Assembly: GCA_018292915.2 (NCBI GenBank)
Contig: JACVVK020000213.1
Coordinates: 58,501 to 122,500 of the forward strand
Length of the DNA stretch: 64,000 nucleotides
Direction: 5' to 3'
Origin: Batillaria attramentaria
Taxonomy: Eukaryota; Mollusca; Gastropoda; Batillariidae
Shown here: piece by piece, positions 1 through 13,745 of the stretch
Numbering within the stretch: the stretch's first letter is position 1
Layout: each line of letters opens with the position of its first letter
Translations under genes and position numbers: made by a program
The notes under the pieces: generated by a model
The model's database searches: none
Told to the model about the DNA's origin: nothing
Seen by the model: only the letters and a program-made list of their open reading frames with translations

Positions 1-637
1 TTTAATGTTTGTCTTGACTCTTGTTAATATTTTGTGGAACAGCACACCTTGTTTAACCGTACATTCACTGTCCAGTCTAAGGACTGTGAAAAAATTATCC
101 TAATTTCATTCATTGCATTGCGTAATCTAGTCTCTCGTTTCAGTTCTGCATAGTTGCAGCACATCTCGTGTTGCCTTACCGACTTTTTAGTTTTCTGTTG
201 TTTTTGCCCGTTGAAAGCCAATTTTTGTTTCCAAGTAAACCCTAGAAGTAGAATACCTTCTTGAAATGCCACTATGATGCTGTGTGGTGGTCCATGCACT
301 GTGCGTTGTAGTCTCTTACGGTAGGACCTCTGCTCATGACCTGAGCAGTTCATACAAATAAGTGCAGTTGTTCTGTTTCACTTGTGTAAATTTTACTAAT
401 TATTATTATTACTACTCTAATTATTAGAGTGTTTTGTCTGCTTCAAGTGCTCACCAGGTCATTGCATGGTTTTCAAGAGAAATGACTGCAGAGCTTAAAT
501 CAAAATCTTATATAATTTACAATAAATTATGAGTTACTGGTGACCTAGCTTCTCACAGCTGAGCAGCTCTGCCAAACCTGTACGCTGCTTCCTCCGTCCC
601 CACGCCAGCGCATGATTGCTTTTCTTTTCTTTTCCAG
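1..637 (+). other. ICE1: ICE1 intron (5' part outside window)
   Basis: AT-rich DNA ending in a TTTCTTTTCTTTTCCAG acceptor. No coding or repeat signal stands out; an ATTATTATTACTACTCTAAT stretch near 400 is low complexity. Confidence 0.6.
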
Positions 638-3600
638 GAAATTGCCAGGTTAAACCAGGAGCATGCCACCAATGAGCTGAACTTCAAGGCCTTGAAGAAG
701 AAAATCATCGCTACAGAGTAAGTTTGTTACCATAACAGGGGTGGCATTTATGGCATATATTTTTCCGTATGTATTGCATTTTGGGGACACCCTATGCCGA
801 TTAAACTAATCTATTGTCAATTACCACAGGAGGGCAGTCACTGAGTCAGCGGTGCGCGATGCGAGTTTGATTACGCTGGTCACTAGCCAGTTGAGTGACA
901 ATAGGAAACGTTTCTGACACTTTGTTTGGTTCCCTTTACAGATTGATGTCATAAAAGTTAAAAAATCATCTGTATTTCTTTTAGTGCCATACGCATTTTT
1001 ACCGATCCCATGCTTTTTCTGTTGCAAAATGCATAACACTGCCACAGCCCTTGTAACATTGCTGAGTTGACCCAGAACGTGCTCTATTTCAAATTTGAAC
1101 ACACATTGTGATAGTAATCCCTACATGTATAACAGTGTACGTGTACCCGTTGCGCGAACCGTGATGAACGGTATGGAGATACAGGGAAGTACCGGTAAAG
1201 TTGACAGTCAGGTCTTACCAAAAGCCAGTTCCTTCTTGGGTACTTCTAAATTTCACCTCGTAAAGTACAGTTAATTTCCAGTAAACACTGTCACCGTTCG
1301 TCTGATCCTGAAGTGTGTCACAGGTTTTTTGGTGTTTTGACTTCGTTAGACAGTGTGTTGGTTGCATTTCAGTCTTTATCGCACATAATTTACATGAACT
1401 AGAGCCACAATAATTGTGACTGTTGTTTGGCAGTTTCTTAATGCTGTGTTCTTTTCTGTTTTTCAGTCAGCTGCTTCGACAGTACAGAGCCAAGTCACTT
1501 GATATCCTTTTGAACGAATTGTTGACAAACATTATACTGACATGGAATAGTCACATGTTTTATCATAGTCCAGGTTTTGTCCCAGATATAGACCGAAAAC
1601 AGTTGCTTTTCTGTTCTTCTTACATAAGTCGTTCCAGAGCATTATATATTTTGGCTTTTACTTTTTTTTCTTTCTGGGTCGCCAGAGTTTGCATAATACA
1701 CTTATTTACACAGTATTTTGTGTTGCGCTTTATTCATACTCTGCATGGGCAGACCTAAAGCCTTAGACCCCAGTTGATCCCTGGCCTTTCAGTATGATTT
1801 GTGAATTGTAAATTCATTTTTTTTTTTTTTTTTAAATACTTTAGGAGGGGGGGGGGGGGTATTTCCAGGTTAGCACTGGTCAGTGTGTCTTCTGCACTGT
1901 ACACGCCGGATAGTTTGCTTTGCTTTGTCATGTTAAGAAACAAACAGAAACTGTGTGCGTTTCCTTAACTCACAGCACAGTGTGAAATGCAGAACAAGCA
2001 GATTGAGGAATGGGTCAGAAAGTACGAGAAAAACCAAAGGTAAGTGCTTCTGCCATAGTGCACCTAAAGTTTCTAGTCATTTTGTTCACACTTTGTCGCA
2101 ACTGACCCCACCCCACAGTAATTAAAGTAAAATTTTTGTACTATTATATAGTTTAGAAGCTGTTAATGTAATTTACACGATTTGTGATAACCGTTTTTGA
2201 TTGACAGTATCTGTAACTTGTCGGCTCTGTGACATGAATTTTGTTAACAGTTTCTTGGACACGGTCCAGTGTGAGTTTTTCCACACACAAAAAAAGATTT
2301 ATTACTGGTAGTGGAAGATTATTTCATTTGGGAGAAGGTTGAAAATTATGCCATGGGTGGTAAATGGTTGTCTGTTTGAAAGCTTGTAAGTTGGGTGGTC
2401 AGCCTTCAGGTGCAAGCTAATTGCCATTCAAAGGGAATGAATTCCCGTTGAAATTGGCAGGTTACCTCCCTTGGATCAGGTGTCTGCTTGCACTCTCTGT
2501 GATTGACATCACTTGCAGCAACTGTAGACACCAACCAGCCATCAGGAATGCCTTTTTCCTGGATTCTGTGACTGTCAGTATCACATCACTCATTGCGCTG
2601 ATCTAGATTAATGATTATGTGTGTTTTTGTGTGAGTTTGCACATTACTTGAAATTATTAAACGGTTGTTCGTGCATGAACTAAAGAGCGATATCTCAATG
2701 TTGATTGTTTACAGGGAGCTGACCGTGCTTGAGGCGCAGCTGATGAACGCCCTTGAAGAGATGGAGCCTGTGAAGAAGGTACAGATTCATTCCTTACATC
2801 CCATTCCCTATTTATCAGGGTTGGGTTTTTATTTTGGGGTTTTTTGTGTTTATTTTTGTCATGTTGTTTGTTTAGCCAACAGAAGCGTAGTCAATATCAC
2901 AGCGAACACACCGAGTGAGTACGTTGTAGCAACACCAACTGCTCAGTCATAGAATATGAATGGTCAGCTGCTTGTGCAAAGTGTACGTTTACATTTACAC
3001 GTACATTGGATCACATTCATCAGGGTGTAAAATCTTCCACCTTTCGGCGGATTTCCACTTTAGCGACAAGTTTTTCTCCCCCCAAAAAGTGTGTTTCCTT
3101 CTCTCAAGCACTGAAAATCATTCCAAAACACACCAAATTGTACAGATTTTTTTTATTTAAAAAAAAAAAAATGGAGCAAGCATATCCCCAGCCACCCCCT
3201 AGCAAAATGCATCTGCTTTGCAGAGGCAGAGGCGCGCTCGTGGCTTTGCCACCTCGTCAATAAATGTCACACACTTTTCATCCTTATGGGTCAAGCCCTG
3301 ATTAGTAGCTCTACTGATCATCGAGATGGAGTATTTCGTGGGTACAAGCGCACTCCTGAGCGAAATTAGTATTTCGCTGCAAAAGTTAATTTGGTTTAGT
3401 AAACATGGAAATGGTGGGTAGATACCACACAACTCTGACAGGCATAGCACACATGCTGCTGGCACTGCTTTACTGGATCAGTTACGCCTGTTGTGTGCTC
3501 TTATGTTCTGATCGTTGCATACATGCTCAGTGTGGAGTCTGGTTTGCATAATTACGTCTTTGTTGCTTGTTTCAACAGGCCAAGAAGGAGCTGGAAGCAG

Positions 3601-6600
3601 CCCTGGGCAAAAAGGATGAAGAGATCGAGCGATTACAAATAAAGTTGGATTCGGCTGAGGTAAGCTGCATCACAGGAAGACGTAGAGCTGTCCATCTGTG
3701 TTGATCGCCCATTGTTTGGTTTGTATTTGTACTGGGTGATCGGTGGTCTAGTGGTTAAGAGACCGCCATCAGTGCAAGAGGTCAGGTTTGATTTCCACTC
3801 AGGGTGAAGAATTTTTCCTTCTCGTACGTGGGCTGATCGCCGGGGGTTCTCTCCAGGTACTCTGTCTTCCTCCCCCTCTGCTTTGGCAATGTTCAACCCA
3901 CGAAATTTGAAAAAAAAAAAAAATCCTAAATTCCAAAACTTAAATAGTTTAGCTAACCCTTTGCACCACATGATAGTAATGTGTTACGGCCAGTGTGTGA
4001 GAGAATGTGTGTGATTCACGTGAGCGTGCGTCTTGGGTTCAGCTTGTGGTGCTTTTGGTCAGTTCAAGACATTGGGTAAAGCGCTCGCACAATACACAGA
4101 TAGTATTCTTACTATAAGTTTAGTGTATGTATCCAAGAATGCTTACGAGTGTTTCATTAGATTCGTTGCCTGCAACGAGCACTAGCTGTTTCAACATGTA
4201 GCAGTGGTAGGAAGTTACAGTAACAGTTTATGAAATGCAGTGTCTTGTACATATATATAGTGATGCCAGCATTCATAATTTAGTTTCCTTTGCAATCTTG
4301 TGGCTACTGTTGGGTTTTGTGTATAATGCAGCCTTTAAAAGATTGTGTTTGATATTGTGTGTTTCAGTCACTCAACAACCAGTACGAGATGCGGCTGGCC
4401 ACTATAGAATTGACACACCGTAACGCCGATGATGCTGTATCTGATAGCAAGAAGAAAATGAACGCTCTCGAGCAAGGGTAAAATAATTTTTTTTTGCTTC
4501 TGCTGGAGAATAGATGCCTTGTCAGTACATGTGCATGAATGTGCACATACACAGACTTGCACACACACATGCATGTGACAGACACACACACACATGCACA
4601 CACACTCATGCAGACACACACGTACACACACACAGCATGGACGAACGTTCTACTTGTAGATTGACTTATTTTTCTCTTTCCTTTTTTTTTAAATGCTTGA
4701 GCATGACGAGAATGCACAAATTAGCACTATGCCTTAATAAGGTGTTGAAAGATGTGTGTTGCTGTCAAAATCAGTGTTTTTTTTCTCTTTCCTTTTTTTT
4801 TTTTTTTTTTAATGCTTGAGCATGACGAGAATGCACAAATTAGCACTATGCCTTAATAAGGTGTTGAAAGATGTGTGTTGCTGTCAAACTCAGTGCATGT
4901 CAGTGCTGTGTTTGGTATGGTTATGATATTAATCTTTCGTTTCTACAGCTAAATGTCTACGTGACTTCTCTGTTTTCTTTTTCAGCAAGAAGAAGCTTTT
5001 GGGGAGAATCAAGAAACTGAAAGGTAAGGATGATTTTTTTTTTTTTTTTTTTTTTAATGCTTTGAATGTGACAAGTTTTGGTTTTGAATACAGTATTCGC
5101 TGAGAGATTGTGAGGGTGTGCTGTTAAGTAATTGCCATGTAATTTTACCGCTGTGAATATTTTACATGAGTAACTTGCGGTGACGAATAACTTTAATCTT
5201 CCCTGTAACTTGTGGTAAGTGCAGTCTTGACAGGAACCTGTTTTTGTGTCAGTATCATCTGGGCAACCACACCTCTCCCGTTGGCATTCAGTTTTACACA
5301 TGTTGTGTACACGTACACTTAGCCATTGAAGCCCACTGACATTTCCTGGCACGTTTTAATATAAATATAATTAAATCTTTATATCTGTACACACTGAGTA
5401 ATGAAGGAAAAAAAATGGGAAGTGGAGAAAGATTTATGACACAGCCGTACTTCCTTTGGTGGCAGAAGAAACCAAATACATGTCCGTAAGTTCTCGCAAA
5501 GTAAATACATGTCCTGAAGTACTGTTCTTGCATAAATCTAACGTCAAAGGAAGAGTAATACTTAGATTTGGATCATGCATTAGAAACAAACAATAAACAC
5601 ACACACAAACACAAACACCAACCCCTTTCCCTGGTTGCACGGAAAACAAAAAATCTCAAAAACTCTAAATGGTTTGTTAAATATCAGAAACATTTTGTTT
5701 TTCCGTTGGCAAATTACATGGCTACGAGGGCTTATAAGAGGATAGTGATGATCTGCATAAAATACTAACACGAAGTACCAAGTGCATGGTCATCAGCCAT
5801 TTTTGATACAACTAACCTCTCTCTCTCGCTCTCTCTCTCTTTCTCTGAAGAACTAATGTTCACTTGTTCACCCTTGTTTCACATTTTCACAACACAACAG
5901 TGGCACAACTCTCACTCTCAGCAGGTGGATATATGAATAATGATACATTACACTCACTCAAAGGTTATTGGCCTAGTAACACTGGCTGCGCGGCAATGAA
6001 ACATACAGGTAGTTTTGAATTTCAGGGTGCACAGCAAACTAGCATAGTACTCTTGGGTAACTCTCAGTTGTTTTCACAATGTCACTGATGACAAAGAAGT
6101 TCTCTTTGAAAACAGTACTAGGCTGTCTTACACAGGAACGCTTCTTGCAGGTAGCGTACTCTGGTTTAATTGTTGGAACTTTGGTGCAACTTGCTTTTGA
6201 GAATAACTATGGTGAAGCACAAAGGTATGCATGTCCAATCAACTGACACATTGTCACAAGTTTGTTATACTAAAACCCCTTCACAGCAGTATTGTATAAC
6301 AATGTCTATGTCATCGTGGACTTCATCATCCTTGAACTGTAAGCCGTTTGGCTTTTCACACCTCCGGTTTCTTTTTTCGCCTTTTTTGGAAGAAGGTGTA
6401 CACTGCACATCCGAAAAATATTACCACCAAACCAGCGTTAATCCCAACGATGATCATCCCTTCCGTAAAGTATGTAGGCATCTCGTACACGTGAATCTCG
6501 GCAATGAGCTTGTGCGCCCCGTCGCTAGTCTGGCACAGGTACTGCCCGTGGAAGTTTTTGGTGGTGGAGACGATCATCAGCGTTCCATTGATGGCATGCA

Positions 6601-7918
6601 TCTGCAGCGATTCATTGGCTGGGATGCGATTCCCACTCGTGTTGGTGTTTCCCACATACCAGATGACCGAGAGACCTTCTAGAGAAGTCTCACACGTGAC
6701 TTCTGTGGTTTCACCGAGTTGTACAGCAGTGATCAGGGCACTGAGGGTTAGAGGTTCCTCCTCTTCATCTTGCGCTGTTGCAGATGTCGCAAGAATTACA
6801 AGAAGCAGCAGCAGAAAATACCGTGATGCAGCCATATTTTGTAATGACGTGTTGCAAATTTGTCCAAAGTTTTCCAAGTTCTCTTAGGGTGCTGCAGTCA
6901 TCTGTAACAGCAAAAAAAAAAAAAAAAAAAATACAATGTGTATACCTAGAAATCATAATACTAATTTGATTTAAATAGGTGCTTTACCTAGTTCTTTGGG
7001 TCAAAAGGCGGCGAACTGAACCTAGCACGCACGCTCACGTGAATCACATGTATTCTCTCACACACTGTACATCAGCACAATCATCACACAAGCTTCAAGG
7101 AGTCAGCTCAGCTATTTGAGAATGAACCAGATTGTACTTGCAAGATTCCCTGCCACAGTTTCAGAAGAGATTCTGAGTTTAGCACATTTCATTTTTGTCT
7201 TGCAAGGCACATACTGCTACCACTAACCTCCTGTACTCTCATCACACTCAAAATGATCTGCAACTTTCCCAATAAATTTTAAAATTTAGGGTTTTTACAA
7301 ACAGCATGCAGCGGGCTGTAGGTCACAGTATGTCTGAACAAGTCCTTTTACATTTTTTACTTTGCCTTTCTCTCCATGCTTGGAAAGGTAATATGATAAT
7401 AAATCACTTCTTATCAGGTCTGTTTGATGGGTTAGATCTTGGCCGCTCGCAACCCGGTGAATGGTCCTGGAAGGGAACACAGCGGCATTCCAATACCTTT
7501 CGGTTTCTGCACAGCTGTAGAACGAAACTTGTCCTCCAAAATAGAAGTAGTCTTCAGTCTTCTTTTATGTGTGTACCATTAAAACGGTTGTGGATATGTG
7601 CATATCTAGGTTGTCCCCACTTGCCTTACATTTGCACCAGGCTTTTTTTTTGTGGGGGGGGGGGGGGGGGTCGCGTATCAGATTGAGAGCGTTTGTACCT
7701 TGTCAATGCACGACTCCCCGCCGAGGAGAATTTGAAACGAGTATGTGCAGACCTGTGCAGTTTGGCAGTTGATTTGTTGTATGGTATCGTTTACAGTACC
7801 TCGTGTCAAAGCGGGGTACGCCTGGCCGAATTCAACAGCTGTGCGTCGCCTTCAAAGGACTGTTGTAAACACCTCGCGGTGTCAATGTTCTGCCCATTCA
7901 TTTTGTCATGCTTACAGC

Positions 7919-7953
<35 letters not shown>

Positions 7954-10900
7954 TCTCTCTCTCTCTTACTCTTATAAAGGTGTTTACCACAATACAGATT
8001 TACCGTAGTTCCAAGATAAATCAGCCGAAAATGGGAATTACATCAAACTCTAGCTTACTGCTGTAGTAAAGCTGGTGCACCTTTCGTAAAGTTTTCTATT
8101 GATTTATGGTAGGCAACCCTCATTCTGATTCCCCGGGGGGAGGGGGGGGGGGAGAAGGGAGAATCAAGGATTCACCGTAGCACCAATTGTCCTAAGGTGG
8201 ACAGCAGTTTCGCTGACTTGTCTTGCTCAGTAGTGTCAGTGGGTCGTTCAGAGTGACATAAAAGGACAGGAATGGCGGGCAAGATTAATCAGGCGTTAAT
8301 CGGGGTGCCCGTCTACTTATCTAACTGTCTGGGAAAAGGCCGTAAAGGGTGCTCGTCAGGACATTGCGTTGGCCCCATTTCTCAAATGACGGTTCATTAT
8401 GTATGACGGTACACACATGTAAAAATGTTTCAACCCAGAAGTTGAACGTGATTGTCGCGGTCTTCTGTAGGGGGTCGGGGTGTGTGTGTGTGTGTGGGGG
8501 GGGGGGGGGGGTATGAGATAATTGTTGCTGAGTGAAGTGGATTCTGCATGTCTGAGCGATCAAGTAAACGCATACCTGTCAGATTCTAGGTGAAGAGTCG
8601 AATGCAGTCAGCAAGGTGCTTCTGTTCAGGCTACTGTGTCACCTAGTGCATACCGACAGAAACTGGCCACAGAAATGGCAGTGGGTCAGAACTTGTACAT
8701 GTACTCTGCTTTGCGCGAACTCAGATTACGCATGCAGGTTTTTGTTTGAACGGACACATGTAGGTGCGGACAGATGTTCTTAGCCATGACCTGGGTCTCT
8801 TGTCATCACATTCTGATCAAAGCAAAATGTTGACCCATATGCATCCAATACCTGATAGCTTAATCAACGTTTGAGTAATATATTGGTGATGGTGCATGCT
8901 GTGTGTGGCCGTGAGCGGCTTGTACTTACGTGTAATCGGTGCATGCAGAAACATCATCATCATAATAATAAATGGTATTTGTAGGGCGCTTTTCTGTACA
9001 GTAGAAATCAATGCACCGATCACTTACCGATGCTCACGCACATTTTTTACGAAGATGGACAGTCATACACTCGTAAAGCTGACTAGTTACATGGGAAATT
9101 GTTGGAAGGCTGTGCAAAATAGGAACGTTTTAAAATTGCTCTTAAATACAGACAGTTTAGGCATGTTTCTCCGATTCACAGGCAGTGAGTTCCATAAGGT
9201 TGGTGCAAAGAGAAAGAGCACTCAGCAAAATATATCAAGCTGTACTTTGGAATTTTGAGAAGTCTCTCAGATGACGACACATGTAAGTTTGTCTCTAGTA
9301 CATGTTTTAACACCCCCCCCCCCCAAAAAAAAAACAAAACAAAAAAAACAACAACAAACAAACAAACATACAAACCAACAACAACAACAAAAGCAACATA
9401 CTAACACGGAAGAAGGGAGGATGGGCGGAAGTCTTGCTTTGTTGTTAAGGCTTCTGTTCAGGGCAGAAATTTGGTTGGGGATTTTTCCCCCAACAAATGG
9501 AGTCATAATTGTGACGATGCCTGCCTGACCTGTGTACACACACACACACACATCAAGTGTGCACATTTAAACAACTGTTCCAAACAGGAAGGGCAGTGGA
9601 ATTGAGAATGGATAACCAGCACGCACAACTACCCGGACACTCGTCCTCAGCAGGTTGACGTTGGACAGAAAAATAGAACAAGAACTTGTGAGAGATATGA
9701 TCAGGGTGTAAGATCTGAGGTCATTACTCATCGTCTTCCATTCTGTCTCCGGCGTTGATAGGTTAAACAATAAGAGGGTGCAAGGTGCTGTGGAATGTAG
9801 GTGACAAGACCGGCTTCTCACAATCATTGAAAACATCAGATATGGACGCCTACATAACTTTGCTTACCTGTATTCGCACACCTCGCTCAGTACTCATTCT
9901 GATGTCACCGTGCCATTGCTACACCCCACTACGATCCAACCGACAGCGAAGTTTCAGCAACAAGTACCCTCCCCAGTTTTAAGTGATCATTGAAGCGTGG
10001 ACGTTGAGCGTTCGTTCACCTTCCACGCTAGGCACTTCTCGTGCACAGGGTTGGGTTGAAACTGAAAGAGGCCCTCTGCTCCAAAGTCAGTGAACCGTTC
10101 ACGTTTACAGCGATAGGACAATGTACCTGTTCCCTGTGTAGGAGAAGTTGGGATATCGAAGCGACAAGCACAGGGGAACCCTTCCAAAACATGTGAAACA
10201 TGTTTATTACAATCCATGGCATTCAGAGCTCAGCAGACTATTGCAGACTTTGTATTCTGAATGTTTGGTTTTGCTGCAAAGAGTGGAAGATTTTTTTTTT
10301 TTTTTTTTTTGCACTTAATGTTTTCCATCATGACTATACAGAACTGAACACTGTAAATGGTGGTTGCTAGCACTTCTACTTACTGGTGCACTTGTGAGTA
10401 CTACTGGGTACTTTGATTGACACCAGTGACTTTTTAAGTGGTCCTCTCTCTGTGTCTCTCTCTCTCTCTGTCTGTCTGTCTCTCTGTCTCTCTTTAAGTC
10501 GCAAGACGGCAGTAAGGTGAGCAGTGCTTAACTTCCTCCTTCATGTGGGGGGGGGGGGGAACTTAAGTAGCGTTGACTTGATGAGCCCCATAATATGATT
10601 AGTAGTCATATTTGCAACTATAGCTGTGGTAGCATAATCTGTACAGTGCAGCTGTTTATCATCAGCAGTGGAATGTTCACTGTAGGTCAGTGGTGTACTT
10701 TAGAGCCCTGGTCATAACCGGGTCGTCACAGTCAGGTGTCCCTGTCTCTCCTCCTGAGGGGAATCCTGATTCGGCTGTTGTGTCTGAATGTCACCGAGTA
10801 GGAATAAACTAAAGTGCGGTCACATTAGGAGGGTACCCTATTGTGCGCACACACACGCACCTGTGTGACAGAGGAAGCCCACATTCTTCATACCATTACT

Positions 10901-11729
10901 ACAGGGGAGAGACACAGACATGGCATTCCCCCCTCCCTCCCTCCCCCTTACACAGTGACACTTTCAAAAAAGACCTGAATAGTATAGTCTGAAGTATAGT
11001 TCAGTATAAGTTGGTTGAAGTAATACATCAGAGTTTCAAGTCTTCCACCTTTGGCGGATTTCCTCCTTTGGCCCCAAAATTTCCCTTCCCTGAAAAACTG
11101 TTTCCTCAGAAACATTTGAAATCATTCCAAAACACCCAAAATCACAGACATGTTAGTATTATTTGTAAAAAAATTGCCTTAAAAAAGGTGTTTCTTTCTC
11201 TAAAGCGCATAATAATGAATATTGTGTAGGCGCTTTTCCCAATTTCATGAATCGGCTCAAAGCGCCGCGAACTGAACCAAACACTCACGTGAATCGCACG
11301 CATCCTCTCATACACTGGACATAAGCACATTACAGTCACGTGGTGCGAAGGGTCAGCTCAGCTATTTAAATTTGGAATTTAGAATTGCGTTTATTTTTCA
11401 AATTTGGTGAGCAGGGTACCTACATTCATTCTAATGTCACCATACCCTACATTTCCACATCAGTTCAAAGCACTAAACTGCACAGATTTTAGGGATTTTT
11501 TTGTTGTGGTTTTTTTTGTTGTTTTTTTTTTTTTTTTGGGGGGGGGGGGTGGTTTGTTTGCTTTTTTTTAAATTTTGGGGGAGCATGCCTGGGAACATCC
11601 CTAGCATACCGGTGTAGCATCCGGTCCGGTCCCCCCTCTGAAGTAGTCCCCCGAAACTGCTCTAAGCAAAGTGTTGTAGCGTTTTATTTACTTTTTAATT
11701 TCTTATAAGTGTCAGGAACATTTCTAGAT

Positions 11730-11770
<41 letters not shown>

Positions 11771-12805
11771 CTCTGAATATAACTGTTGTCTGATACACAT
11801 AAAAAGCAACAAATAAACAAACAAAACACCGTCTCCAGGCTCACCCAAACAGCAACAATAAATACAGGATTCTCGAATTTCAACTCAGAAAAATGTCATC
11901 TAACATCGTGGATGAATTTAGGTTTATTTCTTTGCAAGGGGGGACCATTATAGAGCAGTTTTTGCCACGAATTGGTCCCCCGGGGGACTACTTCAGAGGG
12001 GGGACCGGACCGGATCCTACACCGGTAACATGTTTGCTTTGCAGATGCACTCTAGTGGGTTTACCACTTTGTACTGCAGATGCACTCTAGTGGGTTTACC
12101 ACTTTGTACTGCAGATGCACTCTAGTGGGTTTACCACTTTGTACTGCAGATGCACTCTAGTGGGTTTACCACTTTGTACTGCAGATGCACTCTAGTGGGT
12201 TTACCACTTTGTACTGCAGATGCACTCTAGTGGGTTTACCACTTTGTACTGCAGATGCACTCTAGTGGGTTTACCACTTTGTACTGCAGATGCACTCTAG
12301 TGGGTTTACCACTTTGTACTGCAGATGCACTCTAGTGGGTTTACCACTTTGTCACTAAATGTTTCACACTTTTCCTTGTTTTTGATCATGGACACACTGT
12401 AGCACAAGTTCATTTCAAAATATACAGTATTGCAATCACAACATTACTCACCTGTGCTGATCAGAGAACAGGTCACGTCTGTTCCAAAATCAGATGTCTA
12501 CCCCAGTGGCACACATTTACGTTCTACAGTGCTTAACACTGAACATTTGCAGTCATGCATACGTGTAGAGGATGTCCCATCTCAGGTGTCCTATCTTGGC
12601 TGCGTCCAGCAGTTATGTGTCATAGCTTGAGCCGAAGGGGCGATCGTGATAAGTTTGTATGTACCCTTGACCTCATACCAGGATCCTTAGCCACCCAAAT
12701 CGGATCACAAGTAGGTGTATCGGGCACAGCTCTGCTGCATGTCACCCGACTCGATATGCCTTTGCAGGGGGGCTGTGGTATGCTTTGTAATCACACATAC
12801 ACACG

Positions 12806-12842
<37 letters not shown>

Positions 12843-13679
12843 AATAATACAATTTTTCTGTCTTATTTGGGGCGGTCAGTGGCGTAGAGATAACACCTCC
12901 TGCCACCACTGTAAAAGATTGAGGGTTTGAGTCCCACTTGGGGCAAGGAATTCTTTAACCAAATATGTAGCGCTGCCCATTCAGGCTGATCTTCAGGGGT
13001 TTTATGTAGGTACTCCAGCCTCCTTCCCCCTCCGCTTTGAAAATGTTCAGCCCACAAAAATTCAAAATAAATGCAGTTGTGAATTCCAAAACTTCAATAC
13101 AACATGATTCATGTCGTACTGTGTTTAGATCCTGTGTGTGAGAGAAGGCTTGTGATTCAACTTGTGTTGTGTTCAACTAGTGGCGCTTTTAGCCAAGAAA
13201 TTGGGAAAAAAGCCTACATAATTATGTATTTTTACTTACCTGTGGGGGCGTACACGCACATCACATGTTTAGAGGGTGAGAGAGTCTCCTGTTTTCTATG
13301 CTTTCGCCAACACAAAATTGTTAACATGTTACTCTGACCCCTTTACGCGTGCACACAAAATTAAACAGGGAAATTAAACAACATGTACAAGAGATCTACG
13401 GATTTTCTGCTTCTGTGCCAGCTATCACGCTTTTCAAAGAGCTGCCTTTTACTCACACATTCTACGCTTTTTTGTAATCGGGAGTTCGAGAAATTAGCAT
13501 GAAGGTGCAGCTTCTCCTGCATGTCCTGGGTTTATACCGCCCGGTAGACCAGTTTGCATCCTTTGTCCAACGTTACATTTTTGTTTTTTGTTGTTTTTTT
13601 TTCATGTAGTGCAGGCACACTCAGCCGTGAATTAGTCTTTGTGGCTTGCACGGCTTCAAGCCCTAAAAACTCACTCTGC

Positions 13680-13745
<66 letters not shown>

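Noticed and set aside
1971..1980. Conventional AG acceptors (CACAG at 1971-1975 or CAG at 1978-1980) for ICE1 exon 3
   Set aside because: With the upstream phase, the first hits a stop within three codons and the second gives a non-coil frame; the AC at 1977-1978 fits the donor, branch site and frame.
12041..12352. CRISPR-like array
   Set aside because: Units are contiguous 35-bp tandem repeats without unique spacers, in a eukaryotic intron; the same applies to 15143-15660.
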